64,000 nucleotides of DNA from Ottelia alismoides. Lineage: Eukaryota; Streptophyta; Magnoliopsida; Alismatales; Hydrocharitaceae. Under the pieces are notes generated by a model that had not been told where the DNA came from, ran no database searches, and worked only from the letters and a program-made list of their open reading frames with translations. The stretch covers positions 496,001 through 560,000 of the forward strand of contig JAZKJV010006950.1 in assembly GCA_037367405.1 (NCBI GenBank), read 5' to 3'. Shown piece after piece: positions 1-11,905 of the stretch (within the stretch, counting starts at the first letter, position 1; each line of letters starts with the position of its first letter). The translations under genes were made by a program, and so were the position numbers.

Positions 1-205
1 CGGTACGTGGTAGGAGATGGTGATGGAAGAAGGCAAGGAAGCGGAGAGGGTCGAAGATGGCAAAAGCACAACTCGATAGCATAGGGTTGTAGGTGTCGGG
101 GACCCCTTTGAGCAGAAGGTGATAGTTTACGGGGAGGTGATGTATGACAAGTATACCTGCGCCTGTAGGTTTTCAAACTTTCAAGAAAGTTCAGAACAAA
201 GGGGT

Positions 206-475
206 TGTAGGTTGGGCCAGGCCACAATCAGTGCCAGGCATGGCCTAGCGTGGGCTTGGATTAAGGTTTAACACAGGTGGATATTCGGGCTTGTGGGGGG
301 CGAGCAATCGGGCTTCGGGTTCAAGCTAATTGTAGCTCGATCGCAGTCCGATTACATAAATGAATCAAAGAATGGGGCTCAAGCCCGCTCATTAATCGAT
401 CGGGCCCGGGCTTGGGCTGGGCTTTAGCCAGCTGGACATCAGGTTAGGTCGGGATGGCCCTACCTAATGCTCAAC
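206..475. repeat. Possible GGGC-rich MITE
   Basis: The stretch is rich in GGGCTTGGGC-like words. Its outer ends are loosely complementary: GGTTGTAGGTTGGGCC on the left, and GGGTTGAGCATTAGGTAGGG as the reverse complement of the right. This recalls hAT-type MITEs. I could not find a convincing 8-bp target duplication, so the call is tentative. Confidence 0.25.
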
Positions 476-841
476 CCTATTCAAAGTATCGTGTTTTGTG
501 TCAGAAAGTACTCTGGATGGTGATGCATCTTTGGTCTGATATGGAATGACCACGATCATGGCCCATGTATTCTCCACAACCTCCTCGCCCAGATGGCAAC
601 AAGTGCAGTAATCTAGCCATGAATCTCAATAGCACTGATTGTGTGAGACTGTTAGATGTTTCAGAATGTTGTAGGCCTACTTAATAGTGGACAGAGCAAC
701 GACAATAAACATCTTCCTTGGGCAGCAGAATTGACTTTCCCAAAAATACCCTAATTAATTTATCATTTTTATGTTGCGGTCGGGCAAATCGGGATCAATA
801 AAAAATAACCACACAAATAAATAAAGTGAATTAAATGCAGT

Positions 842-870
842 TATATGTATGTATGTATGTATATATATAT
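842..870. repeat. GTAT/TA microsatellite
   Basis: Four to five GTAT units run into a TA dinucleotide run. Confidence 0.8.
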
Positions 871-2619
871 TGTTAACCTGGACAAGACCTAGAGTCGGCT
901 CAAGGAGGTAAAGGAACAACTTAGAGATAATAACTAGATCACTTAATGCACAGTTTTCAAATTTTAGGCATTTTTATGCAATATGAATGAAAATGCAAAA
1001 TCTAGTGAATTAAGATCTTAAGAGAAACAAGCAACTTAACCAAAATAATTTTTAATTCGAAATCATATCAAATTAGGCAAGTGTTACTTTTTCTGTAAAC
1101 CTATTTTCATGATGCATGCAAAATGTATTTTTTACGATTTTTGAGGTTAAAATGCATCAATGAAAATGGATGATTTTTATGAATTTTTATGCAATTTTAG
1201 GAACAAACAGTACCCAAAAATTATGAAACTTGGATAAAAACTCAAATATGATGAAATGAACTTACACTATTTTTTGAATTTTCTGATAATATTTCATTTA
1301 TTATGAATTTTGTACTGAATGAAACAGAGTAAAACTTAGCAATTAATTCCTAATAAGTCCGAATCATCAAATTATACAGAATCAAAGTTATAGCAAATAG
1401 ATATTTTAATGTGCAATTCAGAAGACTTGAGTTTGCGGAAAAAATTATGTGTGGATCAAATTAAATATCAATTATTAATTTAACTTTATGAGTTATTAAG
1501 AGCAACTTTAGAATCCAATTGCAATGAAACTTTGATACAATATCTAACAAGTTTAATTCTACAATATTTTTTTGGTAATTTTCTAATCAACTGTTGAACT
1601 GTAAAATCTAAATGGGTAAAATATCACTAATTTCCATTCAACGATTTTTCATAGATCTACCACATCTCAGAAAAATACAAATTCAATTAAGAACTATAGA
1701 GAATTAAATTGTGGACAAAATGCTATTTTGAAATTACAATTCGATAATAAAACGATGTTCAAAACAATGCTCAAACACATAGATCAATTTGCAATAATAA
1801 ATAAAATTCTATGGAAGTTGTGCCTTAGGACACTTCTTTGATTACATATACCTTCAGGGCAGATTCAATATGAAATTGATTATTCCTGGCACGGGTTCCA
1901 TGGATTGGAACCCACGACAATCTTGGGAGGCAGTTGGCAATGAAAGGTGGCGTGCAGAGTGATGTGGTGGTCAGTGATGATGGGGGCGATGGGGAGTGCT
2001 ACGGCGACCGCAGAGGAGGATGCTCGCAGTAGCCGTACGAGGCGAGGAGAGGCGCAAAGATGGGGGACGATTGGTGACGGAGAGCAGCGACGCGTGTGGT
2101 GGCTGGCGGCGTGATGGGGATGGAGGTGTGCACGGTCTCGTGGGTGTAGGGCGCGGCCACGCGTTGGGCAACAACGCGGCCGCGAACGCGTTGCAGCCGC
2201 AGGTGAGCAACGCTACGTGCGGGAGATGGAGGGGTGGCCCTCGGTTGGCGGTGAGGTGCGGTCGTGCGTGAGAGGCGGCCCTGTTGTGCGCGGTGGGGAT
2301 GACAGTAGCTTTATGATCACAACAAAGTTGAGCGATTTGGCTCTTTCCTTTCGCTGCAGATGTCTCGGCGGCTGCCTGATGTTCTTAGCTCCATGCACGG
2401 TGGCGGTCGACGAAGCAACGTAGAAGGAGAAGCACTCTACAGCTGGTGGTTCGTGTAGTGCTGCTTCTCAGACGACCTGCAAAGTTGTTGCGGGACTCGA
2501 GCAACAAGCTCGGTTGGAAGAGAGTTAACAAAAGGGTTGTTGATCACATGGGGCTTCCTATATGTGGAGGGAATTGGATCTCCGACTGCTCTACCCGGAG
2601 GTGGGAGGTATGTGATAGG

Positions 2620-3639
2620 TGTTGTATTAAAATTTGTATTTAGGTTTTAATTGGAAAACCTGTTAATTACAATTGGCATTAATTTGGTTTCAATTGGGAA
2701 ATCAAATGGTTTGGAGGGAAAGTTGGGAATTCCCAAATTTAAAACATGGTTGAGTTTGGGTTGAAGTTTAGTACCATACCTTAGAGATCTAAACTTTTGA
2801 TGGACATATATATGAGTCCACACCCCAAGATCTTGTAGCAATAGTAGAGAGGAGGAATGGAGGACCACACACGCGCGCGCGCTCCGCTCCGTCTCCGGCT
2901 CCGGCTCCGGCTCCGGAGAGTCAATTCGGATATCGATACTTTTGCTGCGGGTTTCATTTGGCTGATCGATTAAATTAATCAAGCAGATTAATTTAATTTC
3001 GATCGCATTGGGAATCGGACTTGATCTAAATGGCTCGACTTAGCCGCAGTCTTTGAATTCGAAAGGACACGCCTGTTGAGGGGCGTTTTCGGAAACCGAA
3101 GGGACTACACGCAAGGGCACTCGAGCTCTTCTTTTTATATCCCCCACCCGACGTCGTTTTCTTCACTCGCAAGATAACTCCACCCGCGGTCACTCTTGGT
3201 CTTTCTCGCGCATCTGCGACCTGTTTCTTCTCGGCTGCAAGTTCTCGGAGGTGCTTTCGAGGACGGTCTCGTCGGTGTGCGCGGACGACGACCGTGAACC
3301 GTCGTATCCTAAGAGCGGATCGCCAGTACCCAATGCACCGGTATTGTGGGGGCGAAATCCTCTCTAAGGACAGTCCATTTCATGGACGCTTCGGTGATAT
3401 CTAACCTTATCTTTCTTGTATTTTGTTTGCCGCAATTTATTTATTGCTTGCCCTTTTCTGGATCACGTCCATTTATTTGTTTCCGTCTGATTAATCGGTT
3501 CTGGTTTGCTTATTGTAATCGGATAATGGATTGGATTTGCACGTTATTAATCTTAATAATCTGTAATATTGATCTATCAATCCATTGGAATCCGTTTGAT
3601 TATTGTTTAATACATGCTTGGTTTATCCTGTTAACAACA
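2620..3639 (+). repeat. 5' LTR of the copia element
   Basis: This 1020-bp LTR has TG...CA ends. A TATA-like TTTTTATAT at 3132-3140 precedes a CCCCCACCC stretch and is a plausible core promoter. GC-rich simple sequence (CGCGCG and CCGGCT repeats) lies near 2870-2915. It is slightly shorter than the 3' LTR. Confidence 0.93.
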
Positions 3640-3675
3640 ATCTTAGAGAGAATTTCCGGAACCGATTATAAAACT

Positions 3676-6243
3676 ATGTCGGAAACAATGTTTAAATCGA
3701 GGGTAGATATGACGGGTATGCCTGAAAAATTCGGTGGACAGAACTTTAAGCGTTGGCAACAACGCATGAAGATCTGGTTAACCACCATATGGTTAATCTC
3801 GATGCTTGAAACCGACTGTCCTACGATGGAGATGGAAAACCCCTCACCCGATAGCCAGAAGGCGCAATCTACGTGGAAGGAACTCAACCGTATATGTCAT
3901 GGTTGCATCTTGTTGGCTCTGTCCAACACGTTGTTTGACGTATACTATTCGTCCACGAAGACTGCGAAGGGGCTATGGGAAGACTTGAATCGGAAGTATA
4001 ATACCGAAGATCTCGGTATTGAGAAATACTCCGTAGCTAAGTTTTTGAAGTTTTCCATGGCCGAGGGAAAGTCAGTTTCTGAACAGGCACACGAGTTTTT
4101 ACTCCTGCTCCATGGTTTAGAAGATGCCGAAATGAAACTTACAGAGAAGTTTCAGGTCATGTGCATCATGGAAAAATTCCCCAAGTCGTGGGAAGACTTC
4201 GGTATGACCCTGAAACACAGAAAGGGGAAGATTTCTATGGATGACTTGATGGTGGCAATTGCCATAGAGGAGGAACACGGGAAACAAAAACATGTGCTTC
4301 CTGTTGATATTCAGGCTAAGGTCAATTTCATGACCTCGAAGGGCAAGGATAAGAAGGTAAAGGGTCCTAATAACAATAAAATGAAAACAAAGGGCAAGAT
4401 CCAGAAAAAGGTAAAGAATAAACCCTACTGGCATTGCAATCAGGTTGGCCATTGGAAGAAGGACTGTCCGTCCTTGAAGGCTCAACCTAAGGCTGCAGAC
4501 GGGAGTCCACAAGTGAACATGATCACTATGGGACTCGGGGCTAGCGAGGGGTATGTCTCTGTAAAACCTGAACTATACCATGTCCATGATACAAATGAGT
4601 GGCTCGCGGATACGGGAGCCAATGTAAATATATGTTCTGACAGAACGTTGTTTTCTTTTTATCAGACCTACAGCGGTGGGACTGTGAAGATGGGGAACGA
4701 TTCTGCGGCCAGGGTGCTAGGGTTGGGACAAGTCAACTTGAGGTTCTCCTATGGACGTGTCTGGACGTTGCACAGGGTGCTGCATGTTCCTGACATCAAG
4801 AAGAATGTGTTATCTTGCTCTATCTTAGTTAGAAATGGTTTTGAATTAAACTTTAAATGTAATAAAGTTGTCATTCTGAGACATGGCATTTTTTATGGAA
4901 AAGGCTATTTGGCTGATTTTGATTTGTTATTTAGAATTAGATGTGATTCAGTAAACATAAATGAAATGAATGCTTTGAATTCTGAATGTTATAGTTCTGT
5001 GTCTCATGTTGTGAATAATCTAGAATCTTGTGATCTGTGGCATGGTAGATTGGGACATGTAAACTTAAATTCAATTAAAAGAATGATGAATTTAAAGTTG
5101 ATCCCTAAACACACTATTGATAAAACTCAAAAATGTGAAATCTGTGTGCAAGCTAAGACACCTAGAAAGTCTTTTCAGCCTGTCTCTAGAGATAGTGAGA
5201 TCTTGGATCTAGTGCACACGGATATCTGTGAGTTTAATGGTGTGTTGACCCAAGACAATAAGAAATACTTTATCACCTTTATAGATGATGGCAGTAGACA
5301 CTGCTATGTATATCTAATGAAAACCAAGGATGAAGCCTTAGAGAAATTTCTTATATTTAAGAATGAGGCTGAGACACAAACATGAAAAGTGCTTAAACGC
5401 CTTAGGTCAGATAGAGGAGGTGAATATACCTCTAACTTATTTGATGAACAATGCAAATCTTTTGGCATAGTTCATGAATTTACGGCCCCATATTCACCGC
5501 AATCAAATGGGATAGCAGAACGGAAAAATAGAACCTTAACTGACATGATCAATGCTCTCTTACAGAGTTCTGGACTTCCAATCTATATGTGGGGAGAAGC
5601 CTTGAATACAGCTTTCCATATTCTGAATAGGGTGCCTCCAAGACATATGGAAAAGTATCCCTTTGAACTTTAGAGAAATAGAAAACCGAGTTTAAGATAT
5701 CTCAAAGTGTGGGGTTGTCTCGCTAAGGTTTTAGTCACAGAACACAAGAGAAAGAAACTTGGTCCTAAAACTGTTGATGCGGTCTTCTTAGGTTACCTAA
5801 AAAATAGCTATGCATATAGGTTCTTGGTAATTCGGTCCGAGATACCAGACATAGAAGTCAACACCATTGTTGAACTCCGTGATGCTACCTTCTTTGAGGA
5901 TGTTTTCCCATTGAAGACTGGGATTCCTCAGAATCTGACCATTGAGGGCGCCTCTACATCAGGATCTATTCCAGATCAAGTGGAAAGGATAACGAATGTA
6001 AGGGTTGAGACTCAACCTGAACCCGATGATTTTTCTGAAGAGATTGAGCCAAGGAGGAGTAAAAGACCTCGGATAGCCAAGGATCTGGGTAGCGACTTCG
6101 TTGTCTACCAGATCGAGGGTGATCCGCTAAGTTACAAGGAAGCCATGGCTTAATCTGAAGCAAAACAATGGAAGGAGGCCATCAAATCTGAGACGGATTC
6201 CATTATGGCCAATGGAACTTGGGAGTTGGTTGATTTACCCAAA
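3676..6243 (+). pseudogene. copia gag-pol, 5' part (gag, protease, integrase)
   Basis: The chosen start is the ATG at 3676 just after the LTR; an open frame extends upstream but lies inside the LTR. Residues 1-240 are a gag (UBN2-type) domain. The zinc knuckle near residue 254 reads YWHCNQVGHWKKDC, with the first Cys replaced by Tyr. The protease DTGA motif has its Asp at residue 312. A GAG-pre-integrase HH-CC segment follows (WHGRLGH ... CEIC). The integrase catalytic residues are all present: Asp 516 (HTD), Asp 579 (LRSDRGGEY) and Glu 615 (GIAERKNRTL), with 35 residues between the last two. One unbroken phase from 3676 to 6243 is interrupted only by TGA at 5383, TAG at 5671 (in place of a conserved Trp) and TAA at 6151. 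The frame is then cut by the Harbinger at the codon AAA (6241-6243) and resumes in phase at 11941. Confidence 0.93.
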
Positions 6244-6278
6244 GGGCTCGTTTGGATAGTGGTGTGGGGCGGGTTGGG
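6244..6278 (+). repeat. Left terminal inverted repeat of Harbinger
   Basis: These 35 bp match the reverse complement of 11906-11940 at 28 of 35 positions, including the first four bases and the TGG-GTTTGGATA core. GTTTGGATAGTGGTGTGG recurs just inside at about 6293-6310, a possible subterminal transposase-binding repeat. Confidence 0.9.
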
Positions 6279-6764
6279 TCGACCCAACCCGCGTTTGGAT
6301 AGTGGTGTGGAGGGGTTGCGGGCATCGGGAGGCGGTGTGGGTGATTGGGTTGGGGAGAAGGTCGTAGGGGTTTTTTCGCAAAAAGTGAACAGTGGTCTCG
6401 CGTGCGATAGAGGGTTTTTGGGCCGCGTCCCCATCGTCGTTTTGCCTTCGTCCTTCTCCCAACCACCGCCATCACTCACCCTGCGCAGGATTCCCCGTGC
6501 TTTGCTGCCGCTTGAGGACACGCCAATGGTCAATGGCGTCCTGGTGAAGGTTGCGTCGCCAGGAAGACGTCAGAGTTATGTCCGCCTCGGAGGAAGCATC
6601 TGCGGGTGTGAAGAGTAGGGTTCGGCCATGTCCACCTCCATCGGCAACATGGAGTGATGTCTAGCCATCACGCGCAGTCGTGCGAGTCGTCAGCTCCACC
6701 GATTTCTCCAAATCCATTGAGAGGGGGAAGAAGGGCACTGAGGGTAGAAGACGAGATCTACCCC

Positions 6765-6771
6765 TATAAAT
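6765..6771 (+). promoter_or_regulatory. Putative TATA box for the Harbinger Myb-like gene
   Basis: TATAAAT lies in a GC-rich stretch about 1.1 kb before the Myb-like start. It is followed by a short open leader and, at 6881, a strong splice-donor match (AAG then GTATGT). This suggests a non-coding first exon and a 5'-UTR intron. It is inference from sequence only. Confidence 0.35.
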
Positions 6772-7884
6772 TGGCCGCGACCGTCGTCATTGCCATCCAC
6801 GCACTCGCCTCAGCCGGAGTCTTCGTCGGAGCAGAGAAGTTGCGTGGCATTACGCGTTGCCTGGCGTTGCTGTTAGGAAGGTATGTCAACATGCCTTACA
6901 ATGGTTAATGTTTATTCTTGTCACGCATTCTTACAATGGCGTTGCCTGGCGTTGTTGTTGGGTGTTTGGGTCTTTCTCTTGGTCGATCATCCTTCAATTC
7001 CATGTATGCGATCAAAGAGTATACTGGATTTGGGTGTTTTTGCGATCTAGTTCCACTTCCATATGATTGTGAGTTCTGTTGGTTTGGGTGTTTTTGCCCG
7101 ATTCAATCCTCTATCGACTTTGTGGAACTCACCCAATTTCTACTTCTTGCTTGTGGGTATTTGTTGTCTTCGGGTAGATGTCATCGGGTCTGGAGGAAGC
7201 TCATGTTGTCCATTAGGTTTTAAGATAAGAATTAGAAGGCTTTGGGTGTTAATGATCGATTCAAACATTTTGCTACTTTCTACAGTCACTTCGGTTGATA
7301 AATAAACTAATTTTCATCCAATCATGCTGTCAGTTTGGATTATATATGCGTTAATAGGGTCTACCATTACTAATTTCTTAGCAGCGTCTGTAAAACCATA
7401 TCTCATAGCACCGTCTGTAACAACATATATCATCATTTTGGATAATATCATTCTCTGTACTGGTTGCTTGGGTTTTTCTGGTCTAGGATAATATGAATGT
7501 GTGTTTCTCTGTACTGAGTGGTTAGGGTGTTTTTGCCTCTAGCAACGTATATCATCATTTTGGATTATACGATTCTCTGTACTGGTGGCTTCGATTTAGG
7601 ATAATATGATTCTCTGTACTGGTTGTGCTCTATGGTATTGTGCTTATTTCATTAGTACTGGGTTTTTGGCTATCCAATTTGAGTAGGTAGTGGGTGTTCA
7701 TTCCACTGTTGTATAACATGTACCTGAGGGATTTGAATTGGGGTGTTAATTGCAATGGTGATTCTTCTGCTTTGTGCTTAAACATGCGTGCTGGATATGA
7801 GTTGGGTGCTTGAAAGTGGATTTCCCTGTTCATTATGATTATTTATGAATTTACCCGATATGCTATTGACCATTGTCAAGAGAT
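6772..7884 (+). other. Harbinger leader region, probably 5'-UTR intron
   Basis: The region is T-rich with no conserved coding frame. Short phrases recur, such as GATTCTCTGTACTGG near 7570 and 7608 and TATATCATCATTTTGGAT near 7424 and 7549. The donor at 6881 and an acceptor just before 7885 would make it a leader intron. Confidence 0.4.
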
Positions 7885-8914
7885 ATGTCCGACTACATGG
7901 GCACGACTGAGGGCGAGGTAGGCGGTCCTTCTGATGCATCCATTGCAGCAAGTGCTCAAAATGCACATTGGAATACCGCGCTTGATAAAATTTTCGTGGA
8001 CGTCATGCTTGAGCATGAGACTTCGTGGGCGGGCAGCACCTTCACCCTCCCTGGATGGCATTCGATCGTGAGAAGGTTCAACGAAGTTGCAGGAAGGGGA
8101 TATACGAAAATCCAACTGCAGTATCGATGGAAAAACCTGAAGAAAGACTACTCCTCCTATTTGTATCTACGCAACAAATCAGGATGGGGGTGGGATAGTG
8201 TATACAACAAGCCAATTCCACCTTCAGATAGTGCATGGTTTGAGGTATGTTCTGAGTTATAACTTTCCTTTTTTATGAAGAGATCTGTGAAATATCTCCT
8301 TTCTTTTATAATCGATTGTACCTTTGTTCCACTAGGTTCCAGACAGATACCGCAAATACCGCAACAAGCCCTTCCTCTACTTTGGTGAGATCCAAAGGTT
8401 TTTGGTGAAAGACGTAGCAACCGGCGCACATGCCACATCTAGTCGTCTTGGGAGGCAGAAGCATGGAGGAAGTACTTCACGCACAGGTGGTCGACGAAGG
8501 GAGTTGGATTTTGACGAGAATCTGGACGAGTGTATGCCGGAACCCGGAGAGGATGCGGACGAGAGCGACGGAGTTACAATAACGCCGATATCTCGAAAGA
8601 GAGACAGTCGAGGTAAACGATCAGCAGGCAAGAAAGCGAGGAGTGGGGGGACATTGACCACAACAGGCCAAGAGTTGTTGCAGAATTTCCTCAGCGATCT
8701 TCCGAAATCCTTCGCTGAGGCTAGGGAGGACCCGGACAAACTTGCTAACGCTGCGTGCAGGGAAATAAGTCAGTTGCGGCCCGACCTAAATAGTATCCAG
8801 TTCGAAAGGATTGCAGACAAGTTGGCGACTACGAGCGGTCGCAATGTCTACTACCACATAAAGGGTGATCCGACAGAGATGCAAGCCTGGATTGAGAGGA
8901 TTATCAATCCCTGA
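7885..8914 (+). CDS. Myb/SANT-like DNA-binding protein of Harbinger (2 exons)
   Basis: Exon 1 is 7885-8244 and exon 2 is 8336-8914, joined across an intron with GAG/GTATGT donor and CTAG acceptor; both exons are in phase, giving 312 residues. Residues about 28-135 form a Myb_DNA-bind_3 / trihelix-like domain: HWNTALDKIFVDVMLEHE, GWHSIVRRFNEVAG and YRWKNLKKDYSSY, with regularly spaced tryptophans. An acidic linker with a basic SRKRDSRGKRSAGKKAR stretch (likely nuclear localisation) follows, then a conserved C-terminal helical region. In PIF/Harbinger elements this second protein binds the transposase and carries it to the nucleus and the element ends. It lies upstream of the transposase on the same strand. 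The start is the first ATG of the open frame. No stop or frameshift is seen. Confidence 0.88.
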
Positions 8915-9504
8915 ATTAATCCTTTTTAGTTAAGAACTTTATGCTCGTATGAATAATGGACTATGTCTAATCTAGAGTACTTGATTCGACATTGGACAAC
9001 ATTTACGTTATGCTCGTAGGTCGTTAGCTTATCTACTGTCATGGGACAACCTTTATGTTATCTTTAATGCGTTGCTAGACTTTACATTATACTTTCCTAT
9101 ATATACGTACTTGCTTGGATATTTCCACGTTGCAGGTTTGCAGGTTTCCACGTTGGTTATTTGGTATAGACTAACACCTTACTTGCAGGTTATGTTACAG
9201 GTTTTATTGCATATACTGACAAGGCATGCGTTGCTAGACTTCATACTTGCTCTTTGAATGCAAATTCTATTGCAGATTTTGATAATGCAACTTAATTATA
9301 TCACCGAATTACAGGTTACGTCAAGGCCGAATCTTTGCTATGTCACAATTTGTTGTTTGCATTACTTGCTGTTTGAATGCAAATTTTATTGCAGATTTCT
9401 TGTTATATGGTTTGATTGCATATTTGCATAAGGCCGAATCTTTGCTATGTCACAATATTAAATATGTCACAATATCACATATTGCCAGGGGTCGTTGCTA
9501 GGAT
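8915..9504 (+). other. Spacer between the Harbinger Myb-like and transposase genes
   Basis: AT-rich DNA with imperfect internal repeats: CGTTGCTAGACTT occurs twice (about 9069 and 9229), and TTTGAATGCAAATT..ATTGCAGATTT occurs twice (about 9253 and 9372). It is probably the 3' UTR of the first gene plus the promoter of the second. There is no coding evidence. Confidence 0.5.
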
Positions 9505-10762
9505 ATGGCACTTCGGGGCTACAATCCATTCGGTGATGTAGAGGAACAGGTCCTTATAGCGTGCGCTGCTGTAGTAGGAGCAATTGCAATACAGGAGTGG
9601 GAGTCCCGCGTTCGACGAATTCCACGTCCACTACACACCCGTCCATTGTCAGGTCGTGATTGGATTAAGGAGATGCTAGACGGACACGACGACAAGGCAT
9701 TTCAGAATTTCCGGATGAGGCCCCCTATGCTCAGGAGATTTGTGCGTCTATTATCCGAGCATGGGCTGACACCGACAAGGTATATGGACGTCGACGAGCA
9801 GGTCTGCATGTTCCTCTACGCGTTTGCTAATGGCCACTCAAATAGGACAATCCAAGAGTCATTCCAGCACAGCGCTGAGACAATCTCCCGTCATATTAGA
9901 AATGTCCTAGCGAAGATACTGACATTGGAGCAAGAGTATATACGATTGGCTCCACCTGTCACCGCAGCTAGGATAACTGCAGATCCTCGGTATTACCCAT
10001 ATTTCAAAGTAAGGATGATCTTCATACTACTTCCAATCGTGAAATTCCGTTGTAAATTTTCTCTTTATGCCACAGGGAGTGATTGGAGCAATAGATGGGA
10101 CATACATCCCAGCTCATGTCGATCCGGAGATGCAAGGAGCGTATCGGTGTAGGAAACAATTTCCAGCACAAAACGTAATGGCCGCTGTGGACTTCAACCT
10201 ATGCTTCACGTACGTCGTGACCGGATGGGAGGGATCGTGTGCCGACATGACTGTGCTCCGTGACTCTGTCGAGAGCGGGTCCCTACTTGTGCAAGATGGA
10301 TGTAAATACCTGGTCGATTGCGGCTACGCGAATACAGACACTTTCATCGCTCCTTACCGCGGATCGCTATATCATCTGCCGGCATGGCGGGCACGTGGAT
10401 GTGTGTATGATAACCACAAGGACCTCTTCAATCATCGTCACGCGAAATTACGAAACGTGGTGGAGCGCACGTTTGGGGTGTGGAAGAACAGGTTCTCTTG
10501 CCTTCGACATATGCCCTCATACCCATTTGAAGTGCAGAGGGACGTAGTTAGGGCGACGTGTATCATACACAACTTCGTTCGATTAAATGGTGGAGATTCA
10601 GTATCCGACGAAGAGGGCGAGGAGGACATGCTGCCCGAGGCCGTGGACGAAGATCAGCTACGCGAGGTTGGCATTCTTCGGGAAGACATAAGACGCGGTG
10701 AGGTCCTACGTGACAGGATAGCCCGCGCAATGTGGAATAATAGAAGGAGGAGGGATGAGTAA
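9505..10762 (+). CDS. PIF/Harbinger DDE transposase (2 exons)
   Basis: Exon 1 is 9505-10008 and exon 2 is 10076-10762, with a 67-bp GT...AG intron falling between codons, giving 396 residues, a normal length for a plant HARBI1-like transposase. A helix-turn-helix region spans residues about 98-138 (FLYAFANGHSNRTIQESF). The DDE_Tnp_4 catalytic triad is complete: Asp about 175 in AIDGTYIPAH, Asp about 225 in GSCADMTVLRDS, and Glu about 298 in RNVVERTFGVWKNRF. The C-terminus is acidic, then basic. The protein cuts and pastes the element and makes 3-bp target duplications. The frame has no stop. The start is the ATG after which similarity-like composition begins; a short upstream exon cannot be excluded. 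Confidence 0.92.
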
Positions 10763-10929
10763 ACACACCGAGTGATCGAAAGGCCAGAAGGAGTGTATCA
10801 CAACTCGTGCAATGTTGTACGCGAAAGTTGTTCTTACGTGTTGTTGCTCTTAGACCTAATATTTTGCTGCTTCCTGGAATTGATGATTTTCTGTTCCTCA
10901 CATTTGTTTTATATTCTACGTATCAGGTA

Positions 10930-11346
10930 ATGGACCGTACTGCACTTTGTAGATGCGGAATCCCTATGACATTGGGCTACGAACAGGGCGAACAGAACCC
11001 CTTGAGGCGCCTTTTCTATGTCTGCTCATCAAGTCGCTGTGACTTTCGCCTGGCTTACGCAGAAGCTCCTAGGACAGCGGACAATAATGCCAATGAGTTA
11101 TCCTTTGTTGCCCGATTTTTGTGGGAGGCCGAGCGTGAGAATGCTGTACTAAAACGACAACTTGAAAGCGCTAAGACAACGATAGAGGACAAGGACTGCG
11201 AGCTTGCATTCGTTTACTCGGAGCTGGACGACGCTGAGGACGCAACCACGTCGCTGAAAGACAAGGTGGATACACTTCGCATCCAACTCGGACATGTGGC
11301 CATCGACACTGTGGATGATCGTATTGTTGACAAACACATTGTCTGA
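10930..11346 (+). CDS. GRF-type zinc finger / coiled-coil protein carried by Harbinger
   Basis: The open frame starts at the ATG at 10930, giving 138 residues; an upstream in-frame extension to 10807 is hydrophobic and looks non-coding. Residues 7-39 match the GRF zinc-finger pattern: CRCG at 7-10, NPLRRLFYVC at 23-32, then Cys 37 and Phe 39. Residues about 62-125 are rich in E, K, L and A with heptad-like spacing, so a coiled coil is likely. GRF fingers bind single-stranded or structured nucleic acid in proteins such as APE2, TOP3A and NEIL3. Small GRF-coiled-coil proteins are common in plant genomes, and it is not one of the two standard Harbinger proteins. It may be a third element gene or a captured host gene. 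Its role is unknown. Confidence 0.7.
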   Translation: MDRTALCRCGIPMTLGYEQGEQNPLRRLFYVCSSSRCDFRLAYAEAPRTADNNANELSFVARFLWEAERENAVLKRQLESAKTTIEDKDCELAFVYSELDDAEDATTSLKDKVDTLRIQLGHVAIDTVDDRIVDKHIV

Positions 11347-11905
11347 GGGGAGTCGATCTGTTATGTTTTGTGAACTTATCGTATTGTATCGGTGATGGCC
11401 TAAGAATGGTTCCTGTTTATGGCAAAAAACGGATTTAACTGGTTCTTCTATTGATGTCCTCTCAAGTTTAGAACATTCACGGGCTTCTATAAACTTTTAC
11501 ACGTCATTTAGAACAAAAATTGCTGGTTGTTATATTGATGTCCTCTCATGTTTATGTTGCACTTGGAAACGTTGACATTACTGACAATATATTGACTATT
11601 CGGTGGACCAAAAACGGAATATGAAGACTCTCAAGGGTTCACTCTGCAAATTGGAACTCTACTCACGTGGATAGGCACACGAGGGAACACGTGGAAGGGC
11701 CATTATGTTAAAAAACGAAAGTAAAGGGGCTAAAGCGTGAATGTTAGGCCTTTTTCAAAGACTGCTGAAAGTTTAAGGGCTAAAAAATTAATACAAATTT
11801 GGAACAGGGCAGTAATTGGAAAATACCCCAACCCACCCCTGCAACCAAACACCTACTATTACAATCAGGATATCCACATCCCCATCCCAGGCAGGTGGGG
11901 GATAA
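11347..11905 (+). other. Harbinger 3' non-coding end
   Basis: No coding frame. The phrase TTGATGTCCTCTCA occurs twice (about 11451 and 11535). The last 70 bp are CCCAACCCAC-rich and lead into the right terminal repeat. Confidence 0.55.

Larger units (their letters stand above)
1..2614. other. AT-rich flank, no gene recognised
   Basis: About 780-1880 is strongly AT-rich with stop codons in all frames. About 1930-2610 is GC-richer and has short overlapping open frames on both strands, none of which resembles a known protein. The same unrecognised DNA resumes at 14975 beyond the copia insertion, so 1930-2614 and 14980-15480 were originally contiguous. I see no exon-intron pattern. Confidence 0.6.

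Noticed and set aside
3346..3675. Upstream extension of the copia gag frame into the 5' LTR
   Set aside because: It starts at a non-ATG codon inside the LTR, and the same sequence occurs in the 3' LTR as non-coding DNA; the gag start is the ATG at 3676.
6205..6618. Overlapping open frames on both strands around the Harbinger left end
   Set aside because: They cross the copia/Harbinger junction and the GC-rich terminal repeat; no protein similarity.
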